DNA from: Caenorhabditis remanei
Taxonomy: Eukaryota; Nematoda; Chromadorea; Rhabditida; Rhabditidae
Reading direction: 5' to 3'
NCBI RefSeq assembly: GCF_010183535.1
Contig: NC_071332.1
Coordinates: 13,640,001-13,704,000 of the forward strand
Length of the DNA stretch: 64,000 nt
Positions 35,404 to 44,228 of this stretch are shown one piece after another. The first letter of the stretch is position 1; each line of letters opens with the position of its first letter. The notes beneath the pieces are model-generated. The model ran no database searches. It was given only the letters and a program-made list of their open reading frames with translations, and was not told where the DNA came from. The position numbers and the translations under genes are program-made.

Positions 35404-36625
35404 ATGTACACTATAGATTTTATCGAACCCGAATGGATGCTCACTTGCTTTCATTTCATTGGAATCATTTCAATTTTTTTGAACTCTTTCGGTATTTATT
35501 TAGTTGTATTCGAATGCAAAAAATGGGAATTTTTCGATTTTACCTGTTGATTTATCAGGTTGCATGCTTCATGACTGACATTCATCTTACATTTTTAATG
35601 CAGCCATTCCCTCTTTTTCCCTCATTTGCTGTATATACAGTCGGCTTATTGTGGAAATGGTTTTCAGTTTCTTCCAGTATCTCATTGGTTCGTTTAAATA
35701 CCGATTTGAAGAAAACCTATATTTCAGCAAGTTTTCATTACCTGCATTCTGCTGCAATTTGGAATGTTGGTTGTCTGTTTTATCAACAAACATCAGACAA
35801 TCGGATCCATATTGAAGACTCATGTTTTTCCCAGATACTCTAAACTTTTGGCATGGGTTTACTTTGTTACCATCATACCGATGCCTGCTATAGCTTTATA
35901 TATAATTCATGTTCCAAGAGAAAAACAATATCAGTACATACAAACGGTAAAAGATAAGTAACGTCTGATAAAAAGTGTTTTTATTCAGCATGCTCCAGAA
36001 TATATTTATAACATTAATCAACTGCCAAACGTTGATGTTTGGGAGCAAAACTACAAATATGTTATCATTACAGTGTTGGCATTAACTTCTATGTTCGTAG
36101 AAACTATGTTTATTTCGTATCTTGTCGTTGACATTTTCCGATTAATGCAACGTTTGAGACTCCAAATATCCGTTCAGACCTATCAAAAACACAAAGAAGC
36201 AATGAGAAGTTTGATGGTTCAAAGTATCACTGTATTATTTTGTTCTCTACCAATTTTCATTGTTTTGATATTCAATCTCCTCGAACTCCCTCACTCACAA
36301 TTTATATCTGAACTTTGTATTGTGTGGTTTTCCGGACATTCATCAATTGATATGGTTTCGTTGATGATGTTGTTTTGTCCCTACCGTCAATTTATTTCAA
36401 AACGTATAAAAATGTAAGTTTTCACTTATTTTTGATAAACTTTGTGAGATTTTCGGATTGAGATTGAAATATTTTAAGTCCAAAATGTCTACAACGCTTT
36501 TCGTGTTTTAATCTGAAACCTGCTATATTCTGGCATTTTAAAAATTTATTTCATTAGATTACTAATTTTCCAGGTATCATATAAATCTTATTGATTTATT
36601 TCTGACAGAAATTTTAAAATTATAG
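35404..36625 (+). pseudogene. Serpentine chemoreceptor, sri-type, with a frameshift
   Basis: Class I chemoreceptor. From ATG 35404 the frame gives IDFIEPEWMLTCFHFIGIIS, then the first helix with LNSFGIYLVVFECKK. A run of six A's (35518-35523) then drops the frame by one base. In the next frame the protein goes on as MGIFRFYLLIYQ, VACFMTDIHLTFLMQPFPLF, the class signature. The remaining exons (35738-35949, about 35991-36415, about 36575-36625) give KHQTIGSILKTH, HAPEYIYNINQLPN, SLMVQSITVLFCSLP and CPYRQFISKRIKM. One base is missing from the A-run; all else is intact. A new start at 35433 in the downstream frame would give a protein with a foreign first helix. The choice is between a pseudogene, a natural allele and a sequencing error. 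Confidence 0.75.
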
Positions 36626-36723
36626 ACCATAGTTATAACAATTAAATATCAAGATTAAAAATAAAGAAACAGAGAAAACATTATAGCTCATTTATTTTTC
36701 AAGACATGAAAAAAGAACATAAT

Positions 36724-37543
36724 TATCTAGACCCTCTCTTTCCACATGCATACAATCTAGCAGCTGGTCCAGCAGGAGTCGTACATTGATACTTATCGAG
36801 GTCTCCATGTTTGAAGTTAGTTCTCCATGCCGCCAAGCCATCATTAGAAGTTGCGAAAGATGGGTGCATAATGAGTTGTTGAATGCAGGCGGTGGCTCCT
36901 CTTAAAAAAGTTCACTTTAGTCTATTGTCCAGATTTTATGTTATTCCGGACAATGTCTCAATTGAAGATTAAACTCACGGCCAATTCAAGTTATCCGGTT
37001 CTCCGGTGCCCCATCCGAATCCACTTGTTCCTGATGTCGATCCATCTGTCCATCTGAATGTACCTAATGGCCCACAGCTCTTTTCCTTGCATCCAGCATT
37101 ATTAGTGGCTCCAACCCAAAGCCCTCCAACAAGCTTCTTCAGCGTTGCGATATGTTTCAGACCCTCATTTGCAACAGCCATTCGCTCCTCATAGTTTTGG
37201 AATCCGGTTAATGTGGCACCATGACTTTGACAGATAGCTTCAGCAGCTGCTTGAGTGAGCATTCCATCCGCTTGTGCGCGATGTCCGACCTAGAAATGAT
37301 AAGACGAATGGTCGAATCAAGCTTTGAGTCAAGACACACCAATACGCACCACACACCAGAAGGTCTCCGGAATCTCAGCCATCCGCTTGGACATCCCCTG
37401 CCATCACCGCCACCTCCTCCTCCGCCGCCTGGTGGACGATGAGGTCCTCCACCACCCGATTCCTCACTGCTACTACAAGAAGAATCATCGAAATCTCGAG
37501 AAACCACGAGAAGTGGTAATAGTGATAATATCAGAAAGTTCAT
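36724..37543 (-). CDS. Secreted C-type lectin-like protein 4
   Basis: Lectin of the same type as lectins 1-3 but set apart by the SPK and sri genes. Signal peptide MNFLILSLLPLLVVS. The linker is shorter, Asp/Ser-rich and then Gly/Pro-rich. Domain: CPSGWLRFRRPSGVWCVLV; exon 2 (about 37289-36978) with GATLTGFQNYEERM, GLWVGATNNAGC, TFRWTDGSTSG and GEPDNLNWP; exon 3 (about 36901-36724) with ACIQQLIMHP, GDLDKYQC and YACGKRGSR. Intact, about 210 residues. It carries the shared promoter module near 37586-37612. Confidence 0.87.
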
Positions 37544-37850
37544 CCCAGAAGCGGAGAAAAATCGAAAAGATGAAATTTACCGATCGTTTTTAAAGGTTTG
37601 GTGCAATAAAAGCGGAAGGTTCAACAGTTCAAAAAGGTATTTTATGATTGATCGAGATGTTAGTTGCAGTTTCCGTTCGAACTGCATACATTTTGGAAAG
37701 ATTAAAAAACAATGAAATTGATACACGATTTTCCGTATTTCAAAACTCATCTGTCTTTTTCGTATACTACTGAATCTTATCATCATTTGTACTAATTCAC
37801 ATAAATCTTTGCCCAAAACAACCCTATTAAAACAACTGAAAGTAAACCGA
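37544..37850. other. Divergent intergenic region
   Basis: About 300 bases between lectin 4 and the possible first exon of the first four-pass membrane gene. Holds the lectin promoter module; otherwise AT-rich. Confidence 0.35.
37586..37612 (-). promoter_or_regulatory. Lectin-type core promoter module
   Basis: Minus strand: CTTTTATTGCACC, spacer, then CTTTAAAAAC, with the TTGCA core about 60 bases above ATG 37543. Same order and spacing as at lectins 1 and 2. Confidence 0.5.
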
Positions 37851-38949
37851 ATGATGATAAAATACAAGAGAGAAGATCACGCAAAACGAGGAGATATTCG
37901 TCAACAAAAAAAACAGTGTCTCCTAACATTTTTTCTCGGTAAATATATTTTTTGTAACTGATTTGTTGTATCCAATCGATTTGTTCATTTACTTTTTTCC
38001 TATTTCTTTCAGATTTTGAACTATAATATTAGTACAGAGAATTGAAGAAGTTTCAAAGAAAACAGCAGTTTGTGAGTTTGAATTTTTTATTTCACTGAAT
38101 TTTATTTTAATGATTTTTTCACATTTTCAGATTTTCTCATCACTTCCAACATCATCTTCGCTATAATCCCCGTCTATTTCATAGTTGTCGGTCTGTTTTC
38201 CATCACAAAATGTCCCGGAAATCAGTTTCTCCCATTTTGGCTCATTGGAGTAGCAATTCTGATCGTTATCGATAGAGTGATGTTCTGGAAGATTCTGGTA
38301 AATGAGACGAACTTCGAGAAGAACTTTCCAAGACCAGAAGTTGATGATTTGAACCATATAAAAGCTTGGGAGAAGGATAGAATGAAGAGTTCATCAAAAA
38401 TTTTGATTCTGGCGAAGACGAATCTAAGGATTGTGTTCTTCTTGGCGTAAGTTCTTCACTGTAATTCGGAATAGGAAAAATCAGACTTGCAAAATATCAG
38501 CCCGGCCCGGAGCCAAAAAATGTGCACGATTTTTACACAGAATTTTTCGAAATTTTTTTAAATTTTCATCTAAAAATAGTCAAAAATCCTATGTAAACTT
38601 GTATTTTATCGAAATGTAAACACATAGTCGAAAAATCGACTTTTTTGCAAAAAATCGACAACATTTTCAAAAAAATTCAAATTTTTGTACTGTGGCCCGG
38701 ACTGTTGCAAGTATGGGAAAAATAGATTATCAAGATGTTTTCAGTGTCATCTTTGGCGCACTGTGGAGTTACGACATTCTGTTCAAAGATAATTGTGAAC
38801 CAATCGTTCTTTTTTCTGTCTTCTTCTTCTGCATTGTCGCATTAGTCTGTTATTTTGTGTCATTCATTGGAACATTTTATATTCATGTAGTCTCATTTCT
38901 CTCGAAATTAGATCAGAAGTCGAAAGCTTCTTTGAATCGAGTCATGTAA
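37851..38949 (+). CDS. Four-pass membrane protein, family member 1 (5' end uncertain)
   Basis: First of five related genes of a family I do not recognise. Firm exons are 38131-38446 and 38745-38949. They give ITSNIIFAIIPVYFIVVG, a short loop with CPGNQFLPFW, LIGVAILIVIDRVMFWKI, the cytosolic NFEKNFPRPEVDDLNHIKAW, then LWSYDILFKDNCEP, a helix pair and LNRVM. The small exon ending at 38071 (VSKKTAV, phase 1) matches the equivalent exon of members 4 and 5, but no ATG lies in its frame before a stop. A possible first exon at 37851-37938 (basic, MMIKYKRE...) joins in phase through the acceptor at 38029. The intron at 38447-38744 carries a MITE-like element. Confidence 0.65.
38485..38712. mobile_element. 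Candidate MITE-like element in an intron
   Basis: Begins ACTTGCAAAATATCAG then CCCGGCCCGG and ends GGCCCGGACTGTTGCAAGT, so the ends are imperfect inverted repeats. The interior is AT-rich with GTCGAAAAATCGAC-type palindromes. Related in ends and size to the element at 32881-33066. It lies inside the last intron of membrane family member 1, in a segment absent from its paralogues' introns. Confidence 0.55.
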
Positions 38950-39096
38950 ATAAAAAGTTCTTTTTAATAAAAAAATCTTAGGAATAAAACTGTTTAAATT
39001 GAACCATGAGTCATATCTATTTAGAATGAGAAAATACTATTTGATGATGGGGTGGATATTGCTATAAAATGATTCACTTTTTTCTAGTCAGAAAAA

Positions 39097-39669
39097 ATGA
39101 ATCGGTTCACTTTTGAATTCTGTAAGTTGATTTTTCTCGTTTTTCTCAATTTCAGTTTAAAAATTTCAGTCACTCACGTAATTTCCACTATTGCCTTGTC
39201 CCTGACATCTGTTCTTCTCCTTGTTTTTAGTGTCAAAGAAGAACTTGAACAGGGTCAATCTTCGGATACATTTGTTCCATATTGGATGGGCATCGTTGCA
39301 GTTTTAGTCATCCTGGAATTGTTGGTCTCGTGGAAAGTATATAAGGAAGGTGCATCACATGAGAAATGTTTGTTTTGGTCTGATTTGGTGGTGAGGATTG
39401 GAGTCTGTGTTGTGTAAGTTTTGAATCAAAATACACATTCTAAATATCAAGTTTTCAACGCCGTGCCCGGCGTGCTCATGGAATTCATCTACATCCAGTC
39501 AGTCGGAGGATTCTCAAAAGCTCCCACCTTGTTCATTTATGCATTTTCATTTGGATGTATTATTCTGAAAATTTATATTTGTATACTCCTGAAATTCTTA
39601 ATTTTGGTGTGTATCAAATACTGGAAGGGCGGAGAGGACAGAACTGAACTGTTGTATTCTGAAATATGA
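39097..39669 (+). CDS. Four-pass membrane protein, family member 2
   Basis: Short first exon (39097-39121, MNRFTFEF) ending in phase 1 directly before the first helix, as in its paralogues. Exon 2 (about 39170-39413) gives a first helix with TIALSLTSVLLLVFSV, an acidic loop, VPYWMGIVAVLVILELLVSW and VYKEGASHEKCLFW. Exon 3 (about 39450-39669) gives two more helices and ends YWKGGEDRTELLYSEI. The last acceptor (ATCAAG) is weak but is the only one that keeps the frame. About 165 residues. It lacks the CPGN and FPRP motifs of members 1 and 5, so it is a divergent member. Function unknown. Confidence 0.65.
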
Positions 39670-39747
39670 AAGTGTTTCAGTAATGATTTTTAAAGACATT
39701 TTTAAACTTTTCATAAATATGTTTTCCTTGTTTTTTTCTCTAATCAT

Positions 39748-40994
39748 ATGCCAATGTCATTCCTATTAGACGATAACGAAAACACACTCAATAATATAAA
39801 AAACGAGAACGAACTAATTGATAAAAACACGGTCAGACAAAAAAAAGAAGAAATGGAGAAGAACGAGAAGAAGAAGAAAACAGAGATGACTTCTGACCTT
39901 ATCGTGTATTGGGAAACAAGTTTACTCAATCGAAGACAACCACTTTTGTTAGGTTATCTTGAATTCGCCAAGGTTAGTTATCTTTTTATCAAACAAATAT
40001 AGTTTAGTTTCAATATTTAAAGATTGATTTTTCCCCTCATATAATCTTTTGGATAGCTCAAAACATTTGTTCTCGGTTTCTTATCAGCTAAGCGTTTTGT
40101 TTTTCCTTCATTATTATCAATGGTGTCTTGTTTTATTTGTTTCTTATTTTCAACATTTTCCAAAAGTAGTTCAAAATAATATTTATCACGTCATTTTTTA
40201 AAATGTCTTTTGTTACTTTTGTCTGTGTTTTTCCGATATACTGAAGCTGATCTCTGTCCAAGAATTTCCTATTTTCAGAACAAAACAAAAAGGATGAAGA
40301 CACTCCTGGAATACGGTATGTTCTTCGTTTTGTTTTATAGTTCTTCCCATCACTATATCCATTCTTTAGTTGTTATATACGTCACCAATGTTATCCTTCT
40401 CGGTATTGGTGTCCTCTTTCTGTATGTTGGAATACGTGACAACTGTTGGTCTGGACATCTGGACGTATGTTTCTACCTGCCAACGTGGATGATCGGAGTG
40501 GCTGTTTTGATATTCATCGATCGGCTGATTTATTGGAAACACAAATTCAATGGAGTCATTTTTGAGGGAAAGTTTCCAAGACCACGGAGTTCTATCAGAC
40601 ACTCAAATAAGGAGCAAATCAAACAATGGCAGAAAGACAAGGAGAAACGGAGCAGTTCTAAGAAATTGAGGACTTCCAGTGTGATTCTGAGAGTGATTCT
40701 GTTTTTAGTGTGAGTTGTTTTTCATATTATTCAAATCTGTTTTTGAACTTTGATTTCAAGAAAGTTTTCAATTTCAGAACTCTCGGACTCACAATAGTTG
40801 CTCTTCACGTACTCATTCAGGCTGTTCATGGCAAAGGTTCTGCTGATCCAGACCCAATAATATTCAGTTTTTATTTTGGAATGCTTGCCCTATTTGTATA
40901 TTTCTGCATGTTTGTGAAATATTCTGTCAATTTTTGTACATCTCGTTTGAAAAAATCTAAAAGTACTAGCCCGGCACCTATGCCAAATCCATAA
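39748..40994 (+). CDS. Four-pass membrane protein, family member 3 (two possible starts)
   Basis: The core starts at ATG 40294 (MKTLLEYV), with a phase-1 intron before helix 1 as in the paralogues, then VIYVTNVILLGIGVLFLYVG, LPTWMIGVAVLIFIDRLIYW, FEGKFPRPRSSIRHSNKE, a Lys-rich stretch and two more helices; it ends SPAPMPNP at TAA 40992-40994. An upstream exon 39748-39972 encodes an Asn/Glu/Lys-rich stretch (MPMSFLLDDNENTLNNIKNE...). It ends in a GTTAGT donor in phase 0 and would join in frame at the acceptor before 40279. Either the gene starts at 39748, or it starts at 40294 after spliced-leader addition. The final codons and about 10 bases beyond are copied again at 42481. Confidence 0.65.
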
Positions 40995-41082
40995 ATTCAT
41001 AGTTCAAAATAAATAATTCTAGATATCCCATGTGTATGTTTGTAGATTGATGAAAATTGTAGCAGAAAATTTCAGAAAAAAA

Positions 41083-41150
41083 TGCCCACAGGCGGGATTG
41101 AACCGCCGACCTTCTGTTTACGAGACAGCTATGCATTGAGATATACGGGC
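41083..41150 (-). pseudogene. tRNA-Thr(CGT)-like relic
   Basis: Minus strand: acceptor arms GCCCGTA and TGTGGGC pair with two G-T wobbles. The T-arm GGCGG-TTCAATC-CCGCC is perfect, and the anticodon loop CTCGTAA gives CGT (Thr). The D-arm is shortened (total 68 bases) and TCT does not pair with AGC. Probably not functional. Confidence 0.6.
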
Positions 41151-41380
41151 GATGGATGCGGGGGCCATGAGACCTTCAGAAGAGAAATCGAATAATGATT
41201 CGTGTTGTTTCGGTTCATGTTGGACAGTCAACCGCTCTCTCGTTTGTCATGCATTTTGTGAAAAACAAAACAATACGCTTCAGTATGGCGTTCTTACCGA
41301 TAGCATCACAAAATTTCAGTAAAAATAGTATCTGCAGTAATCATTAAAATCCTTCATTGACAAAAAATTTCGAAAACCAT

Positions 41381-42230
41381 TCATTGTCTGACTCCAACTT
41401 TTCCACACGCATACATTCTGGTGTATGGATATGCGGGTGATACACAAGCGTATTTATCCAGATCTCCATTGACAAATGCTCCTTTCCAACCTGCAAATTC
41501 ATTGGCTCCAGCCACGAAGTTTGGGGAAATAATGAATTGTTGAATACAAGCAGTTGGTCCTCTACAATAGCTTGTTTTTTTTTCTTTAAAAAATATGTGT
41601 ATTCAAACTGACGGCCAATTGTTTCCATCCGGTTCTCCAATTCCCCATTTGATTCCACCGACTCCAGTTGTGTGTCCATCGGTCCATTGGAACGTGTTAA
41701 ATGGACCACAACTTGGTGATCTACATCCCGGAAGATTTGTGGCTCCAAGCCAAAGTCCGGCTACTTGTGCTCCACCTCTTGCTGTAAGATTTCCCAATGC
41801 CAACGTGGCCACTGTCATTCGTTCATTGTCATTTTGGAAACCAGTGAGAGTTGCACCTAGTGCAGTGCAAGCAAGCTGCGCGTCTGATAGAGAAAAGTAT
41901 CCGTTGGTGACTCCTGTGAAGCCGATCTGTACAACTGATAGGTTGAAAACCAGATACACAGACAGATACACTTACATAAATACACCAAATCAAGCCACTC
42001 GGTCTTTCGAATCTCAACCAACCGGAGTCGCATTCGGATCTTGGAGGGGCAGTGGGACGTGGTCTATGAGGAGGACGGTGACCTCCATGACCGTGTTCTT
42101 CAGAAGAACTTGAAGAGGAAGACGATCTATGCCCTCCTCCATGAAATCCGCCATCTATGCCTTCTCCACCGATGATAATAGAAAGTGTAGGGGAAACAGC
42201 TAGGAAAAATAAAAAAAGAAAAGTTGTCAC
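41381..42230 (-). CDS. Secreted C-type lectin-like protein 5
   Basis: Lectin inside duplication unit 1. Signal peptide MTTFLFLFFLAVSPTLS, a linker with Gly/His then a run of eight Ser and Arg-Pro repeats, then CDSGWLRFERPSGLIWCIYV. Exon 2 (about 41928-41615) has GATLTGFQNDNERMTV, GLWLGATNLPGC, CGPFNTFQWTDG and GEPDGNNWP. Exon 3 (about 41562-41381) has ACIQQFIISP, GDLDKYAC, YTRMYACGKVGVRQ. Intact. Its third exon and second intron appear identical to lectin 6 while exons 1-2 differ. Confidence 0.88.
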
Positions 42231-42264
42231 ATTTTGTAGTTGAGCAGAACAAGCGGGCGGAAAT

Positions 42265-42292
42265 TTCTTTTATAGAATGCCTGCAATCAAAA
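42265..42292 (-). promoter_or_regulatory. Lectin-type core promoter module
   Basis: Minus strand: TTTTGATTGCAGG, spacer, then CTATAAAAG, a clear TATA box, about 35-60 bases above ATG 42230. The upstream half carries GATTGCA in place of TATTGCA. Confidence 0.5.
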
Positions 42293-42584
42293 TTTAAGTA
42301 GGGGGTGAATTGCCAAATGCACCCAGCGAGAATAACTTTATGTAGAAAACTGGTGAACGAAACAGCGAAACATCAAACTACATATTTTTCTCGACCATCA
42401 ACGTTTTTCTCAATACTGATGAAATGTACTTATCTCTACTAAATTAAACTCTGTTTAAATATGAAATATTTTTGAAATAGGCACCTATGCCAAATCCATA
42501 AATTCATAGTTAAAACATTTATACATATCACAAGTTTGTGTTTGTAATTTGATGAACATTGTAGTAGAAATTTTCAGAAAAGAA

Positions 42585-42652
42585 TGCCCCCAGGCGGGAT
42601 GGAACCGCCGACCTTATGTTTACAAGACAGCTATGCATTGAGCTATACGGGC
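42585..42652 (-). pseudogene. tRNA-Thr(TGT)-like relic
   Basis: Duplicate of the relic at 41083-41150. Here the D-arm can form GCT/AGC and the anticodon loop CTTGTAA gives TGT (Thr), but the anticodon stem has lost a pair (CTGT against ACAT) and the T-loop reads TTCCATC. 68 bases, so short; probably not functional. Confidence 0.6.
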
Positions 42653-42884
42653 GATGGATGCGGGGGTCATGAGACCTTCAGAAGAGAAATCGAATAATGA
42701 TTCGTGTTTTTTGGTTCATGTTGGACAGTCAACCGCTCTCTTGTTTGTCATGCATTTTGTGAACAATAAATAATACGCTTTCGTGTGGCATTTTTACTGA
42801 TAGCGTCACGGAATTTCAGTTGAAATAGTAGCTGTGTACAGTAATCATTAAAATCCTTCATTGACAAAAAATTTCGAAAACCAT

Positions 42885-43755
42885 TCATTGTCTGACTCCA
42901 ACTTTTCCACACGCATACATTCTGGTGTATGGATATGCGGGTGATACACAAGCGTATTTATCCAGATCTCCATTGACAAATGCTCCTTTCCAACCTGCAA
43001 ATTCATTGGCTCCAGCCACGAAGTTTGGGGAAATAATGAATTGTTGAATACAAGCAGTTGGTCCTCTACAATAGCTTGTTTTTTTTTCTTTAAAAAATAT
43101 GTGTATTCAAACTGACGGCCAATTGTTTCCATCCGGTTCTCCAACTCCCCACTTGAGTCCACCGACTCCAGTTGTGAAACCATCGGTCCATTGGAATGTG
43201 TTAAAAGGACCACAACTTGGTGATCTACATCCCGGAAGATTTGTGGCTCCAAGCCAAAGTCCGGCTACTTGTCCTCCTCTTGCTGTGACATTTGCCAATG
43301 CCGTCGTGGCAACTGTCATTCGTTCATTGTCATTTTGGAATCCCGTGAGAGTTGCACCTAGTGCAGTGCAAGCAACTTGCGCTTCTGATTGAGAAAAGTA
43401 TCCGTTGGTGACTCCCGAGAAGGCAATCTGTACAACTAATAGGTTGAAAAACAGATGAACAGACAGACACACTTACATAAATACACCAAATCAAGCCACT
43501 CGGTCTTTCGAATCTCAACCAACCGGAGTCGCATTCGGATCTTGGAGGGACAGTGGGACGTGGTCTATGAGGTGGACGGTGGCCTCCATGACCGTGTTCT
43601 TCAGAAGACCACGAACCAGAAGAACTTGAAGAGGAAGACGATCTTCCGCCACTATGCCCTCCACCATGGAATCCGCCACCTCCGCCATCTCCACCGAGGA
43701 TAATAGAAAGTGTAGGGGAAACAGCTAGGAAAAATACAAAAAGAAAAGTTGTCAT
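42885..43755 (-). CDS. Secreted C-type lectin-like protein 6
   Basis: Lectin inside duplication unit 2. Signal peptide MTTFLFVFFLAVSPTLS; the linker is longer than in lectin 5, with a Gly/His stretch and Ser blocks split by GSWSSEEHGHGG. Domain as in lectin 5: ERPSGLIWCIYV, GATLTGFQNDNERMTV, GLWLGATNLPGC, TFQWTDGFTTG, VGEPDGNNWP, ACIQQFIISP and YACGKVGVRQ. Exons are about 43755-43478, 43431-43119 and 43066-42885. The EPD loop is kept; WND is not seen. Intact. Confidence 0.88.
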
Positions 43756-43790
43756 ATTTTGTAGTTGAGCAGAACAAGCGGGCGGAAATT

Positions 43791-43817
43791 TCTTTTATAG
43801 AATGCCTGCAATCAAAA
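43791..43817 (-). promoter_or_regulatory. Lectin-type core promoter module
   Basis: Minus strand: TTTTGATTGCAGG, spacer, CTATAAAAGA above ATG 43755. Copy of the module at 42265-42292 with the same spacing. Confidence 0.5.
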
Positions 43818-44228
43818 TTTAAGTAGGGGGTGAATTGCCAAAAGCGAGAATAACTTTATGTAGAAAACTGGTGAACGAAACAGCGAAACATCAAACTATT
43901 TTTTTCCATCATCAAAGTTTTTCTTAATTAAATGTACTCATCTCTACTGAAGTCGCTTCTGTTTAATTCCAGAAAATGTTTAATTAGGTCATAGAATCGT
44001 TCAAATGTTCTGAGGCCACCATGAATTTCGCCAACGATTATCGACATGTGTCCGAAGGGTCTCTGTTGGAGTGAAAATCTCTGATCTCAAGGACGTGACT
44101 CACTATAAAAACCAGTTCTGTTTCGATAGTCGTCCGTTTTTACCCTTCCTCATTTTCATTCCTTTAGTATAAAGATTGTCGGGTACTCAGGTGTTTGACG
44201 TGCTTCGTGCAATATCACACCTAAAACA

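Larger units (their letters stand above)
40974..42480. repeat. Tandem segmental duplication, unit 1
   Basis: About 1507 bases that recur at 42481-43998. The unit starts with the last codons of membrane family member 3 (GCACCTATGCCAAATCCATA), then a tRNA-Thr-like sequence on the minus strand, then a complete lectin gene with promoter. The copies differ by scattered substitutions and small indels, except for a stretch over the lectin's last exon and intron that looks identical. Confidence 0.85.
42481..43998. repeat. Tandem segmental duplication, unit 2
   Basis: Second copy of the 1.5 kb unit. It begins in the middle of the former coding tail of membrane family member 3, so the tail codons here are untranslated debris. 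The right end is judged from the last match to unit 1 (ATTTTTGAAATAG-like end versus TTAATTAGGTCATAG) and is approximate. Confidence 0.8.

Noticed and set aside
35433..35523. Alternative start MDAHLL for the sri receptor that avoids the frameshift
   Set aside because: It would replace the hydrophobic first helix with a non-homologous His/Phe-rich stretch, while the other frame shows the expected class I sequence.
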